A stretch of DNA of 64,000 nt from Streptomyces xylophagus (lineage in GTDB: Bacteria; Actinomycetota; Actinomycetes; Streptomycetales; Streptomycetaceae), in the NCBI RefSeq assembly GCF_000716435.1, contig NZ_JNWO01000016.1:1-64000 (forward strand), given 5' to 3'. Within the stretch, counting starts at the first letter, position 1, and every line of letters begins with the position of its first letter. Positions 8,556 through 18,157 of this stretch are shown piece after piece. Made by a program: the position numbers and the translations under genes. Below the pieces are notes generated by a model that was not told the DNA's origin, ran no database searches, and was given only the letters and a program-made list of their open reading frames with translations.

Positions 8556-9530
8556 TCAGGAGTCGGTCACCGTGATCTGCAACGGTCTGCGGGGTGCCGG
8601 GGAACCTCCGTGGGGGTATCCGTACTACGCGTGGAGACCGCCCACGGTTCAGGCCTCGGTAGACGGAGGTGTTTCCCGCGTTGTCGGTCAGCCTGATGCG
8701 TGAGACGGCCCACGTCCGGCTGCGGCTCCGGCCGGGATGGTGACCGAGACGCCGCAGATGATGTCGTTGCTGCCCCAGCCACCGCTGTTGGGGCCGCAGG
8801 TGCTGGTGCCGTCGCCGGCCGTCACCACCTTGAATTTGCTGGACGCCGTCTGCCCACCCGGCCCGGCGACGGTGACCTCACCCTTGTAGAAGCCGGACTC
8901 GGCATCGGTGACGTCGATGGAGTACGCCACGGTGACGGGCTCTGCCGCGTTGTAGAGATAGGTCGCCCCGTCGGGCGGCAGGGAGACGTCCTCGTAGGTC
9001 GGTCCGGTGGAGTCGACCGGCTCCTCGGCCGTGACGGTGCCCGCGAACTCCGAGAGCCGGTTCTTGCCGACCGTCAGGGTGTCCCCTTGGTCGTCCGAGG
9101 CGGTGACCTTGACGACCGCCCAGGTGGCGCTGTCCTGCGCCGTGTACTGCGGTACGTCGAAGTCGTAACTGTATGTGGACCACTGAGCGTTCCTGGACGC
9201 GGAGTTGACCATCGCCGTGCCGTTCGGCTGCAGCGAGTAGCTGATGTCGAATGCGGGCCCCACGCCGCCGCCGTCCGCGGTCACCTGTCGGACGTAGACG
9301 TCGCCCGAGACAGTCGCGGCGCTCGTGTTGCCGTCCGTCACACTTCAGTTGAGCGTCGCGACCGCGCCACCGGCCGTGACGTCGACGGTCGACGGGCTGA
9401 ACGAGAGAGCGCTGAGCTCCAGTCCTCCTCCGTTCTCCACCGCCTGCGCCGGCCCCACCGAGACCGCGCCCAGCAGAGCCGCCGTCACCAGGTACGAGAC
9501 GCCGTCGTCTTCCGACCAGGTTCTCCGCAC
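8556..9530 (-). pseudogene. decayed gene for a secreted beta-rich protein (nonsense plus two frameshifts)
   Basis: Reading from 9530 there is a signal-peptide-like segment (VTAALLGAVSVGPAQA), then GGAVATLN followed by an in-frame TGA at about 9348-9350, and in the same frame SVTDGNTSAATVSGDVYV and a normal beta-sandwich sequence to IPAGAAAG near 8720. There a one-base deletion shifts the frame; the lost frame continues TWAVSRIRLTDNAGNTSVY. Near the end another shift is needed to reach ITVTDS and a stop at 8556. ATLN(W)SVTDGN would restore a smooth sequence, so TGG-to-TGA is likely. The family is a recurrent Streptomyces secreted Ig-like protein of unknown function. Confidence 0.75.
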
Positions 9531-9542
9531 CCTGGAGACCGC

Positions 9543-10028
9543 TCAGAAAAGCGCCGCCCCGCTCTCGAAGTCCAGCAGTCGTTGCTTGCGTTCGAGGCCG
9601 CCGCCGTAGCCCGTGAGGCTGCCGTTCGCGCCGACGACTCGGTGGCAGGGGACGATGATCCCGATGGGGTTCTTGCCGTTGGCGAGGCCCACCGCGCGGG
9701 AGGCGCCCGGGTTGCCGAGGGCGTCGGCGAGGTCGCCGTAGGAGCGGGTCTCGCCGTAGGGGATGCGGCGGAGTTGGTCCCAGACCGTGCGTTGGAACGG
9801 GGTGCCGTGCAGGCGTAGTTGGAGGGTGAACTCCTTCAACTCGCCCGCGAAATAGGCCTGTAGTTGGTCGGTCGCTTCGGTGAAGGGTGTGTCGTCGGGG
9901 GTGCCGAAGTTCTCCTCCGGGGGGCGGTGGCGCTGGTCGACCATGTAGAGACCGCACAGGGCGCCGTCGTCGTCGGCGACCAGGGTCAGGGGGCCGTACG
10001 GGCTGTCGATCACCGTGTGGTGTTTCAT
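9543..10028 (-). CDS. methylated-DNA--protein-cysteine methyltransferase, 161 aa
   Basis: Ogt-type suicide enzyme that moves alkyl groups from O6-alkylguanine to its own cysteine. The active-site motif IVPCHRVVGANGSLTGYGGG is present near residues 125-145, with the helix-turn-helix segment TVWDQLRRIPYGETRSYGDL before it. Length is normal for the single-domain form. It lies 30 bases downstream of the alkA gene on the same strand, so the two probably form one alkylation-repair operon. Confidence 0.97.
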   Translation of the reverse strand: MKHHTVIDSPYGPLTLVADDDGALCGLYMVDQRHRPPEENFGTPDDTPFTEATDQLQAYFAGELKEFTLQLRLHGTPFQRTVWDQLRRIPYGETRSYGDLADALGNPGASRAVGLANGKNPIGIIVPCHRVVGANGSLTGYGGGLERKQRLLDFESGAALF

Positions 10029-10058
10029 CGCTTCTGTTTTCCTTTTTTCCTTTTTCCC

Positions 10059-11525
10059 TTACACCGGCAGGAAGTTGATCGGGTGGCTGTCCGTCGCCCA
10101 GAGATACTGGACCGCGTACGCCCGCCAGGGCCGCCAGGCCGCCGCGCGTGCGGTGAGGGCGGCCGGGGTCGACGGGAGCCCCAACTCCTGGGCGGCGCGG
10201 CGGATTCCGAGGTCGGTGGGGAGGAAGGCGTCGGGGTCGCCGAGGGCGCGCATGGCGATGACGTCGACCGTCCAGGGGCCGAAGCCGGGGAGGGTCAGGA
10301 GTCGCGCTCGCGTCTCCGCCCAGTCGCTTTCCACGCCCAAGTGGAGGGTTCCATCTGCCAGTTGGGCCACCAGGGTGGTGAAGGTGGTGCGGCGGGTGTG
10401 CGGCATCGCCAGGGAATCGGGGGCCACCTCCGCCAGTGACTCGGGGGACGGGAACAGGTGGGTCAGGCCGCCCTCGGGGTCGGCGACCGGTTCGCCGTGC
10501 GCGGTGACCAGGCGGGCCGCGTGGGTGCGGGCCGCCGCCGTGGAGACCTGTTGGCCGAGGACGGCCCGTACGGCGAACTCCGCCTCGTCGACCGTGCGCG
10601 GGACGCGTCGGCCGGGGGCCTTGTCCACCAGCGGTGCCAGTACCGGGTCCGTACGCAACTGGTCGTCCACCGCGACCGGATCGGCGTCCAGGTCGAGCAT
10701 GCGGCGGCAGCGGCTGATGGCCACCGGCAGGTCGCGCAGGTCGCTGAGGGTGAGGCGGCAGGCGATGTGGTCGGACTTGGGAGTGAGGGACGCGATGCCG
10801 TGGCCGTAGGGGAGGCGGAGGGTTCGGCGGTAGGCGCCGTCGCGCCACTCCTCCACGCCCGGTACGGCGGTCGCCGCGAGGTGGCCGAAGAGGTTGTCGG
10901 GGTTGAGGGGGGCGCGGAACGGCAGGCGGAGGGTGAGTGTGCCGGGGGTCAACACGGTTGTCTTCGGGCGCCTGTTGCGCAGTTCGCTCGGGGAGAGAGC
11001 GAAGACCTCGCGCACGGTGTCGTTGAAGGTGCGGATCGAGGAGAAGCCGGCGGCGAAGGCGATCTCCGCCATCGGGAGCGCCGTCGTCTCGATCAACAGC
11101 CTTGCCGTCTGGGCGCGTTGGGCGCGGGCCAAGGCCAAGGGGCCGGCGCCCAGTTCGGCGAGGAGCTGGCGTTCGATCTGCCGGGTGCTGTAGCCGAGGC
11201 GGGCGGCGAGGCCGGGGACGCCTTCGCGGTCCACGGTTCCGTCGGCGATCAGGCGCATCGCGCGGGCGACGAGGTCGGCCCGCTGGTTCCACTCCGGGGA
11301 GCCGGGGCTGGTGTCGGGGCGGCAGCGCTTGCAGGCCCGGAACCCCGCCTGCTGGCAGGCCGCCGCGCTCGGGTAGAACGTCATGTTCTCCGGCTTGGGC
11401 GGGACGACCGGGCAGCTGGGCCGGCAGTAGATGCGGGTGGTCGTGACGGCCGTGAAGAACCAGCCGTCGAAACGCGCGTCCTTGGACTGGACCGCGCGCA
11501 CGCAACGCTCCGTGTCGGTGTGCAT
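10059..11525 (-). CDS. AlkA-type 3-methyladenine DNA glycosylase with Ada regulatory N-terminus, 488 aa
   Basis: Three modules are visible. Residues 1-75 are the Ada zinc domain with RIYCRPSCP and CKRCRP cysteines; next is an AraC-type helix-turn-helix region (VPGLAARLGYSTRQIERQL and IAFAAGFSSIRTFNDTVREV). The last part is the AlkA fold ending in the HhH-GPD motif LPGFGPWTVDVIAMRALGDP with catalytic Asp in PTDLG. It removes alkylated bases and may also sense methylation through the Ada domain. The start at 11525 (MHTDTERCVRA) matches the usual N-terminus; an ATG at 11537 is the alternative. It diverges from the aminotransferase gene and precedes ogt. Confidence 0.95.
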   Translation of the reverse strand: MHTDTERCVRAVQSKDARFDGWFFTAVTTTRIYCRPSCPVVPPKPENMTFYPSAAACQQAGFRACKRCRPDTSPGSPEWNQRADLVARAMRLIADGTVDREGVPGLAARLGYSTRQIERQLLAELGAGPLALARAQRAQTARLLIETTALPMAEIAFAAGFSSIRTFNDTVREVFALSPSELRNRRPKTTVLTPGTLTLRLPFRAPLNPDNLFGHLAATAVPGVEEWRDGAYRRTLRLPYGHGIASLTPKSDHIACRLTLSDLRDLPVAISRCRRMLDLDADPVAVDDQLRTDPVLAPLVDKAPGRRVPRTVDEAEFAVRAVLGQQVSTAAARTHAARLVTAHGEPVADPEGGLTHLFPSPESLAEVAPDSLAMPHTRRTTFTTLVAQLADGTLHLGVESDWAETRARLLTLPGFGPWTVDVIAMRALGDPDAFLPTDLGIRRAAQELGLPSTPAALTARAAAWRPWRAYAVQYLWATDSHPINFLPV

Positions 11526-11737
11526 CCCGTTCTGCATACGTCCAGCATCCGATACGGGGTGGGTCGGGGCTGGCGGAAATCCGACGTCAACCTCGCGTGG
11601 CCAGGTCACCGCCCAGATCACCACGCTTCTGCGGGAAGTATGACGCGAGGTACGACGGGACGTATGGCGGGAGGCGTAAGGGGCGTCGGCGCTTATGCGT
11701 TTGTGGTGCGACCCCCGGCTTTGTAGCGTCGACCTCC

Positions 11738-13024
11738 GTGAACCCTCCCTCACCTGTGCACAGCGCCGACTCCCTCCCGGCCCGCCTCGACGCGGCCCGG
11801 AGCGACTACGAAGCCCTCCTCGCGAAGAAGCTGTCGCTCGACCTGACCCGTGGCAAGCCCTCGTCGCGGCAGCTCGACCTGTCCGCCGAACTGCTCTCGC
11901 TGCCCGGCGACCGCTACACCTCCGCCGACGGCACGGACTGCCGCAACTACGGTGGCGCGGAAGGGCTGTTGGAGCTCCGGGAGATCTTCGCCGGGTTCCT
12001 CCAGGTACCGGCGGAGCAGCTGCTCGCCGTGGGCAACTCCAGCCTGGAGCTGATGCACGACTGCCTCGTGCACGCACTGCTCGGCACGCTGCCCGGAGCC
12101 GCGCGCCGCTGGGCGGACGAGGAGCGGGTCGCGTTCCTGTGCCCGGTCCCCGGGTACGACCGGCACTTCGCGCTGTGCGAGCGGTTCGGCATCGAGATGA
12201 TCCCCGTGCCGATGACCGCCGAGGGCCCCGACATGGATGTGGTGGAGCGGCTGGTCGCCGAGGACCCCGCCGTCAAGGGCATCTGGTGCGTGCCCAAGTA
12301 CAGCAATCCGGACGGGACTTGCTACAGCGACGAGGTCGTACGGCGACTCGCCGCCATGCCGACGGCCGCGCCCGACTTCCGGATCTTCTGGGACAACGCC
12401 TACGCCGTGCACCACCTCACCGACGAGGAGGTGCAGATCGCCGACATGCTCGCGGCCTGCGCCGACAGCGGGCACCCGGACCGGGTCTTCGTCTTCGGGT
12501 CCACCTCGAAGATCACGCTGGGCGGTGCGGGCGTGGCGTTCTTCGGCTCGTCCCCGGCCAACGTGGCCTGGCTGCGCGGCTACAGCGCCAAGCGCTCCAT
12601 CGGCCCGGACAAGGTCAACCAGCTGCGGCACGCGATGTTCCTGCGCGACGCCGACGGGGTCCGCGCCCATATGCGCAAGCACCGCGAGCTGTTGGAGCCC
12701 AAGTTCGACACCGTGCTGCGCATCCTCGCCGAGCGGCTCGGCGACACCGGCCTCGCCACCTGGTCCACGCCCAAGGGCGGTTACTTCATCACCCTCGACG
12801 TCCTCGACGGCTGCGCCCGCGAGGTGGTCCGCCGCGCGGCCGACGCGGGTCTCGCCCTGACACCGGCCGGCGCCACGCATCCGTACGGCGACGACCCCAG
12901 GGACCGTACGATCCGGATCGCCCCCTCCTTCCCGGACCTCTCGGAGATCAAGGAGATCATCGACGGGGTGGCCACCTGCGTACGGCTGGTGGGCTACGAA
13001 AAGCTCGTGGCCGACGGGAGTTGA
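11738..13024 (+). CDS. PLP-dependent aminotransferase, aspartate aminotransferase class Ic type (PF12897), 428 aa
   Basis: A fold-type I aminotransferase of the PF12897 family, whose characterised members use aspartate. Visible elements are LDLTRGKPSS at the N-terminus, YGGAEGLLELREIFA, the cofactor-binding WDNAYAVHHL, the lysine segment FGSTSKITLGGAG and the C-terminal IRIAPSFPDLSE. The GTG at 11738 is taken as start; a GTG at 11756 is possible. There is no strong ribosome site. It diverges from alkA. A hairpin downstream of the stop could end its transcript. Confidence 0.9.
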   Translation: MNPPSPVHSADSLPARLDAARSDYEALLAKKLSLDLTRGKPSSRQLDLSAELLSLPGDRYTSADGTDCRNYGGAEGLLELREIFAGFLQVPAEQLLAVGNSSLELMHDCLVHALLGTLPGAARRWADEERVAFLCPVPGYDRHFALCERFGIEMIPVPMTAEGPDMDVVERLVAEDPAVKGIWCVPKYSNPDGTCYSDEVVRRLAAMPTAAPDFRIFWDNAYAVHHLTDEEVQIADMLAACADSGHPDRVFVFGSTSKITLGGAGVAFFGSSPANVAWLRGYSAKRSIGPDKVNQLRHAMFLRDADGVRAHMRKHRELLEPKFDTVLRILAERLGDTGLATWSTPKGGYFITLDVLDGCAREVVRRAADAGLALTPAGATHPYGDDPRDRTIRIAPSFPDLSEIKEIIDGVATCVRLVGYEKLVADGS

Positions 13025-13057
13025 CCCGGCGCGGATCGGGAGTTGACTCGGGACAGA

Positions 13058-13091
13058 TACCGCACACATGACGCTCCAGAGGTGTGCGGTA
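13058..13091 (+). terminator. 10-bp perfect stem hairpin after the aminotransferase gene
   Basis: taccgcacac (13058-13067) pairs exactly with gtgtgcggta (13082-13091) around a 14-base loop, 34 bases after the stop codon. There is no T tract, as is usual for actinomycete terminators. Confidence 0.6.
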
Positions 13092-13158
13092 CCTCACGCC
13101 CCGGTTACAAATCGCTCAACCTCTGGTTGCGAAGCGGTGAGCAGTACACGATGGGGAC

Positions 13159-13545
13159 ATGACCCTGGCCGAGCGAGCCATGCAGCGACTGGAAGGCTGG
13201 CGCGACCTCAGCGCGGTCCCGGCCAGTTGCGGCACGGGGCGGGCACTGCGGTCCGCCCACAGTGAGATCGTGCATTTCCACTCCGACCACGATGTGGACC
13301 TGCATCTCACGGTCGGGGCGATCCTGCGGTTCCACCACGATCTCAGCGAGTCGACGGCGATCCGGATCATCCCGGGCTCCCGCTGGGTGACCGTCCACCT
13401 GGACTGCGAGACGGACGTCGACCTGCTGCTCAGCCTGGTCAGCGTCGCCCTCAAGGCACACGCGGGCGGGCCCCCGTCCGGGAGCCCGCCCATGACCGGC
13501 TGCAATTTCCACCGGGTGACACTGGTGCCGCGAGACGGCGACTAG
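13159..13545 (+). CDS. DUF5519/luciferase-domain small protein, 128 aa
   Basis: This matches the DUF5519 pattern common in Streptomyces: IVHFHSDHDVDLHLTVGAIL, then LSESTAIRIIPGSRWVTVHL and DCETDVDLLLSLVSVALKAH. The family is named after a luciferase-like annotation, but no light-producing or enzymatic residues can be pointed to and its role is unknown. ATG at 13159 begins 9 bases after the weak site gatgggg. It stands alone, between the aminotransferase hairpin and the convergent PPK2 gene. Confidence 0.8.
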   Translation: MTLAERAMQRLEGWRDLSAVPASCGTGRALRSAHSEIVHFHSDHDVDLHLTVGAILRFHHDLSESTAIRIIPGSRWVTVHLDCETDVDLLLSLVSVALKAHAGGPPSGSPPMTGCNFHRVTLVPRDGD

Positions 13546-13570
13546 GACCGGCCCTAAGGGACCCTGCCCC

Positions 13571-14461
13571 CTAGAACACCGCCGCCGTGTCGTCCTCCCC
13601 CGCCTCCAGCAGCGTTGCCGCCGCGCCGACGACGCGTGGATCAGGGCTGCCGACGACCTCCTCGTCCTTGTCGGCGTAGTCGAAGCGGGCCAGGACGCTG
13701 CGCATGGCCTCGACGCGGGCCCGCTTCTTGTCGTTGCTCTTCACCACGGTCCAGGGGGCCTGCTCGGTGTCGGTCTCCCGGAACATGGCGACCTTGGCGG
13801 CGGTGTAGTCGTCCCAGCGGTCCAGGGACTCCAGGTCCATCGCGCTGAGCTTCCACTGCCGTACGGGATCGACCTGGCGGATCGTGAAACGGGTGCGCTG
13901 TTCACCTTGTGAGACGGAGAACCAGAACTTGATCAGGTCGATGCCGTCGTCCGCCAGCATCCGCTCGAACAGCGGGGCCTGCCGCATGAAACGGCGGTAC
14001 TCGTCGTCCGAGCAGAAACCCATCACGCGCTCCACGCCCGCCCGGTTGTACCAGGAGCGGTCGAACAGCACGATCTCACCGGCGGTCGGCAGGTGCTGGA
14101 CGTAGCGCTGGAAGTACCACTGACCGCTCTCGCGCTCGCTCGGCTTCTCCAGTGCGACCACGCGGGCGCCACGCGGGTTCAGGTGCTCGGTGAACCGTTT
14201 GATCGTGCCGCCCTTGCCGGCCGCGTCGCGCCCCTCGCAGACGATGACGAGACGCCGGCCGGTCTCCTTGACCCAGCGTTGCAGCTTCAGCAGTTCTATC
14301 TGCTGGAGCCGCTTGTGCCAGTCGTACTCCTTGCGCTCCATGCGGTGTTCGTACGGGTAGTTCTCGCGCCAGGTGTCCACCGGGCTGCCGTCGGGCCGGA
14401 TCAGCACCGGGTCGTCCTGGTCGGTGTAGTCGACGCGCAGCCCCGACAACAGCTCAGTCAT
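13571..14461 (-). CDS. polyphosphate kinase 2 family protein, 296 aa
   Basis: PPK2-type nucleotide kinase that uses polyphosphate to phosphorylate nucleoside mono- or diphosphates, or the reverse. Motifs are Walker A VCEGRDAAGKGGTIKRF, then VALEKPSERESGQWYFQRYV and the Walker B/lid region LFDRSWYNRAGVERVMGF. The ATG at 14461 has the ribosome site AAGGAGG just upstream, preferred over an ATG 45 bases earlier. It lies downstream of the Pit phosphate permease and a small membrane protein on the same strand, so phosphate uptake and polyphosphate use are grouped here. Confidence 0.95.
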   Translation of the reverse strand: MTELLSGLRVDYTDQDDPVLIRPDGSPVDTWRENYPYEHRMERKEYDWHKRLQQIELLKLQRWVKETGRRLVIVCEGRDAAGKGGTIKRFTEHLNPRGARVVALEKPSERESGQWYFQRYVQHLPTAGEIVLFDRSWYNRAGVERVMGFCSDDEYRRFMRQAPLFERMLADDGIDLIKFWFSVSQGEQRTRFTIRQVDPVRQWKLSAMDLESLDRWDDYTAAKVAMFRETDTEQAPWTVVKSNDKKRARVEAMRSVLARFDYADKDEEVVGSPDPRVVGAAATLLEAGEDDTAAVF

Positions 14462-14529
14462 CCCGGCCTCCTTCTCGATGGTGTTCGGTTGATCAGTGGC
14501 GTTCATCAATGACGTTCATCCAGTGGCAC

Positions 14530-14763
14530 TCAGTGGAACTGCGGCACGATGAGATATATGCCGTATGCCACGACAGCCGCACAGGCGAGAAAGCACAAGC
14601 CCGCCTGTGCGATCCCGAGGGCATGCGTGCCGCCGTCCTGTTCGCGGGCGGTCTCGACCTGGGCGATGCCGAGCACACCCAGCGCGAAGACGGCGACCAC
14701 GCCGACGGTCACTCCGACACTCACCGCCGCGACCTCGCCGAGGGCGTTCCAGTCCAGACTCAT
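14530..14763 (-). CDS. small two-helix membrane protein downstream of Pit, 77 aa
   Basis: Two hydrophobic helices (VSVGVTVGVVAVFALGVLGI and GLCFLACAAVVAYGIYLIV) flank a short polar loop. It begins 17 bases after the Pit stop codon with AAGGGAG as ribosome site, so it is co-transcribed. Short proteins like this accompany Pit genes in Streptomyces; the function is not known. Confidence 0.85.
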   Translation of the reverse strand: MSLDWNALGEVAAVSVGVTVGVVAVFALGVLGIAQVETAREQDGGTHALGIAQAGLCFLACAAVVAYGIYLIVPQFH

Positions 14764-14780
14764 CAGTCAACTCCCTTGAC

Positions 14781-15935
14781 TCAGGCGGCCGTACGGACGT
14801 CGGTGGACGCCCCGCTGCGGATGGTGACCTCGTGGGTCTCGTTGACGTTGTCCGCGTGCACGGGGTTGCGGCGCGAGGCGATCACGATGAATCCGGCCAC
14901 GGCGGCGGCGATCAGGGCGATCAGGGCCGTGCCGAGGTTGCCGCCGTGCTTGACGACGGTGGCGGAGAGACCGCCGACCAGAGCCGCGGCCGGCAGGGTG
15001 ACCAGCCAGGCGATGACCATGCGGCCCGCGGTCCCCCAACGTACCTCGGCCAGTCGCCTGCCCAGTCCCGCGCCCAGGATGCCGCCGGAGCAGACCTGCG
15101 TGGTGGAGAGCGCGAAACCCAGGTGGGCGGAGGTGAGGATGACGGTCGTGGAGGCGGCCTCGGCCGCGAAGCCCTGCGGGGACTGGATGTCGGTGAGGCC
15201 CTTGCCCATCGTGCGGATGATGCGCCAGCCGCCGATGTAGGTGCCCAGGCCGATGGCGAGTCCCGCCGCGGTGATGACCCACACCGGCGGACCGGCGTCA
15301 TGGCCGAGCGCGCCCACCGAGATCAGGGTCAGGGTGATGACGCCCATCGTCTTCTGGGCGTCGTTCGTGCCGTGCGCGAGGGAGACCAGCGAGGCCGAGG
15401 CGATCTGGCCGAGCCGGAAGCCCTTGGTGACCGAGTCCTTGCGGGCCCGGGCGGTGATCTTGTAGGCGAGGTAGGTGGCGAGGAGAGCGGCGATTCCGGC
15501 CACGAGCGGGGAGGCCACCGCGGGGATCAGGATCTTCGCCACGACCTTGTCGAAGTGGACCCCGTTGGAACCCGCGCCGACCCAGACCGCGCCGATCAGG
15601 CCACCGAACAGGGCGTGCGAAGAACTGGACGGCAGTCCCAGCAACCAGGTCAGGAGATTCCAGAGGATCGCTCCGACCAGCCCCGCGAAGATCATTCCTG
15701 GGGTCACGAGGGTGTCGTCGACGATGCCGCCGGAGATCGTCTTGGCGACTTCCGTGGACAGGAAGGCGCCGACGAGGTTGAGGGCCCCACTGATCAGGAC
15801 CGCCGTTTTGGGCTTCAGCGCCCCGGTGGCGATGGACGTCGCCATCGCGTTGGCGGTGTCGTGGAATCCGTTGGTGAAGTCGAAGGCCAAGGCCGTGACG
15901 ATGACGACCGCCACGAGGAACGTGATGTGGTCCAT
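14781..15935 (-). CDS. Pit-family inorganic phosphate transporter, 384 aa
   Basis: Low-affinity phosphate permease driven by the proton gradient. The two family signatures are present: FDFTNGFHDTANAMATSIATG near the N-terminus and SLVSLAHGTNDAQKTMGV in the second half, with about ten hydrophobic helices. The ATG at 15935 (MDHITFLVAVV) agrees with relatives; an upstream ATG at 15965 would add ten unrelated residues. It diverges from the secreted peptidase across about 290 bp and leads an operon with the small membrane protein and possibly ppk2. Confidence 0.95.
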   Translation of the reverse strand: MDHITFLVAVVIVTALAFDFTNGFHDTANAMATSIATGALKPKTAVLISGALNLVGAFLSTEVAKTISGGIVDDTLVTPGMIFAGLVGAILWNLLTWLLGLPSSSSHALFGGLIGAVWVGAGSNGVHFDKVVAKILIPAVASPLVAGIAALLATYLAYKITARARKDSVTKGFRLGQIASASLVSLAHGTNDAQKTMGVITLTLISVGALGHDAGPPVWVITAAGLAIGLGTYIGGWRIIRTMGKGLTDIQSPQGFAAEAASTTVILTSAHLGFALSTTQVCSGGILGAGLGRRLAEVRWGTAGRMVIAWLVTLPAAALVGGLSATVVKHGGNLGTALIALIAAAVAGFIVIASRRNPVHADNVNETHEVTIRSGASTDVRTAA

Positions 15936-15990
15936 CGCTCGATGGAAGCAATCGAAGGCGTACATTCGGCCAACCGGAGGCCAAATCCAG

Positions 15991-16099
15991 GCATGGCCCG
16001 GTCAACGTAGGCATACGCCACGGCACCCTCCGGCCCTCGTTCGCACCTTCCTCCTCTTCATGCGCACACTTCCTCCTTTTTATGGCATGGCCCGGTCAA
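15991..16099. repeat. 15-bp direct repeat in the pit/peptidase intergenic region
   Basis: gcatggcccggtcaa occurs at 15991-16005 and again at 16085-16099, in the divergent promoter region between pit and the M1-like peptidase. It could be a pair of regulator sites; no known actinomycete consensus was recognised with confidence. Confidence 0.5.
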
Positions 16100-16227
16100 A
16101 TCTGCGAAGCTTCCCCCGCGATCACGCAATCGCGACGCGCACCCCGCGGCCGCCCACCGGCACACCCAGTCCGGCCGGGCGGCCACCGAGCAGGCCGGTA
16201 TCCCGGCCGCCGTAGAAGGAGTTCCGT

Positions 16228-18087
16228 GTGAGATCGACCCCCCACAAGGCTCTCGCAGCCGGCGTTTTCGCCGTCGCCGCGGTGGCCGCCCTCTCGCTCC
16301 CCGTCACCCCGGCCGCCGCGGCACCGTCCGCGGCTCCCGTGGCCGCCGCCTGCACCCCGGCGCAGGTGGTCACCAACGGCGACTTCGAGAGCGGTACTTC
16401 GTCCTGGACCCAGTCCTCGACGACCGTCATCACCAGCCGCACCGGGCAGAGCGCCCACGGCGGCACCAGCTTCGCCTGGCTCGACGGCACCGGCGGCACG
16501 CACACCGACACGCTCTCCCAGAGCGTGACGATCCCGTCCGGCTGCAGCAGCGCGACCCTGACCTTCTGGCTGCACATCGACACCGCCGAGACGACCTCGT
16601 CCACCGCGTACGACAAGCTCACGGCGAAGATCGGCAGCACGACCCTCGCGACCTACTCGAACCTGAACAAGGCCACCGGCTACGTCCAGAAGTCGTTCGA
16701 CGTGTCGTCGTTCGCGGGCCAGACCGTGAGCCTCGCCTTCTCCGGCGTCGAGGACTCCAGCCTCCAGACGAGCTTCGTCCTGGACGACATCGCCCTCAAC
16801 ACCTCCGGTGACACCGCCCCGCCGGCCGACTCGACGCGCACGCCGGCCGCCCCGGCGTACACCGTCAGTCTGAGCAGCAACACCGCCGGCACGGTCTGGA
16901 CCGGCCACGAGAGCACGACCTTCACCAACGCCTCGGCCACCCCGCTCACCGAGGTGTACCTGCGGCTGTGGGACAACTACCACGGCACCTGCTCCGCGCC
17001 GCCGATCACGGTCACCAATGTCACCGGCGGCACCGCGGGCGCCCTCTCGGTCGCCTGCACGGCCCTCCAGATCGCGCTGCCGGCCCCGCTCGCGCAGGGT
17101 CAATCCACCACGATCGGCTTCGACTTGGGGATCACCGTCCCCAGCGGCGCCGACCGGTTCGGCTACGACGGCGCGTTCAGCATGATCGGCAACGCGCTGC
17201 CGGTCCTCGCGATCAAGGACGGCTCGGGCTGGCACCTGGACCCGTACACGAACAACGGCGAGTCCTTCTACTCCCTGGCCGCCGACTTCAAGGTGACCCT
17301 GGACCACCCGACCACCCTGCTGGTCCCGGCCACGGGCGCCTCGGTCGACACCGCGGGCACCAGCGGGCGCACGATCACCACGGCCACCGCGTCCAAGGTC
17401 CGCGACTTCGCGTGGGCGGCGGGCCCGTTCACGAAGATCTCGGGTACGTCGACGGCGGGCACCCCGATCAACATCTACTCGGTCACGGGCATCAGTTCGG
17501 CCAACGCCCAGTCGATGCTCACCACCGCCAAGTCCGCGGTCGACGCCCACGCGGGACGCTTCGGCGCCTACCCGTACGGCGAGTTGGACGCCGTCATCGA
17601 CAACAACTTCTGGTTCGGCGGCATGGAGTACCCCGGCTTCGTCCTCGACCTGGTCAGCACCACGGCACTCACCCATGAGATCGGCCACCAGTGGTTCTAC
17701 GGCATCGTCGGCGACGACGAGTACAACAGCCCCTGGCTGGACGAGGCGTTCACCGACTACGCCACCGACCTGGCGCAGGGACTGACCGGCACCAACTGCT
17801 GGAACAACGTCTCCTGGGCGTCCTCCGCGGAGAACATCACCAACTCGATGGCGTACTGGGACGCCCACTCGTCCCGCTACTCCACCGTCGTCTACGGCTA
17901 CGGAAAGTGCGCCCTGCACGACCTGCGCCGCACCCTGGGTGACACCGTGATGGCCAAACTCCTGAAGGACTACGCCACTTCGCACTGGTACGGCGTCTCG
18001 ACCACGGCCGAGTTCAAGGCGGCCGCACAGGCCGCGACGACCACGGACCTGACGTCGTTCTGGACGACGCACCGCATTATCGGCTGA
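16228..18087 (+). CDS. secreted M1-family-like metallopeptidase with N-terminal carbohydrate-binding-like domain, 619 aa
   Basis: A GTG start at 16228 follows GAAGGAG. Residues 1-40 are a Sec signal peptide ending PAAAAPS. Residues about 45-195 are a jelly-roll domain ([14 protein letters not shown] to FVLDDIAL), like carbohydrate- or proprotein-type modules. The rest is gluzincin-like: GGMEYPGF in place of the aminopeptidase GxMEN, zinc motif HEIGH at 483-487 and the third ligand Glu about 18 residues later in [12 protein letters not shown]. It should act outside the cell as an aminopeptidase-like enzyme. The C-terminal domain of classical aminopeptidase N is missing. Confidence 0.88.
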   Translation: MRSTPHKALAAGVFAVAAVAALSLPVTPAAAAPSAAPVAAACTPAQVVTNGDFESGTSSWTQSSTTVITSRTGQSAHGGTSFAWLDGTGGTHTDTLSQSVTIPSGCSSATLTFWLHIDTAETTSSTAYDKLTAKIGSTTLATYSNLNKATGYVQKSFDVSSFAGQTVSLAFSGVEDSSLQTSFVLDDIALNTSGDTAPPADSTRTPAAPAYTVSLSSNTAGTVWTGHESTTFTNASATPLTEVYLRLWDNYHGTCSAPPITVTNVTGGTAGALSVACTALQIALPAPLAQGQSTTIGFDLGITVPSGADRFGYDGAFSMIGNALPVLAIKDGSGWHLDPYTNNGESFYSLAADFKVTLDHPTTLLVPATGASVDTAGTSGRTITTATASKVRDFAWAAGPFTKISGTSTAGTPINIYSVTGISSANAQSMLTTAKSAVDAHAGRFGAYPYGELDAVIDNNFWFGGMEYPGFVLDLVSTTALTHEIGHQWFYGIVGDDEYNSPWLDEAFTDYATDLAQGLTGTNCWNNVSWASSAENITNSMAYWDAHSSRYSTVVYGYGKCALHDLRRTLGDTVMAKLLKDYATSHWYGVSTTAEFKAAAQAATTTDLTSFWTTHRIIG

Positions 18088-18095
18088 TGCAGGAC

Positions 18096-18139
18096 GGTTC
18101 GCCGCGGGGGGCGTTTTCCGGCGTCATCCGCGGCGAACC
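18096..18139. terminator. 12-bp perfect hairpin between convergent genes
   Basis: ggttcgccgcgg (18096-18107) pairs exactly with ccgcggcgaacc (18128-18139) around a 20-base loop that contains gttttc. It lies between the convergent ends of the M1-like peptidase (18087) and the Hsp70-fusion gene (18158), so it probably terminates both. Confidence 0.75.
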
Positions 18140-18157
18140 TCCGACGCCTACTGGCGG

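Noticed and set aside
8878..11505. 875-codon frame over alkA and ogt
   Set aside because: Pro/Arg-rich shadow of the genuine alkA and ogt frames.
16000..16100. PHO box controlling pit
   Set aside because: The gttcgcacc/ttcatgcgc sequences do not give a convincing pair of 11-bp PhoP repeats.
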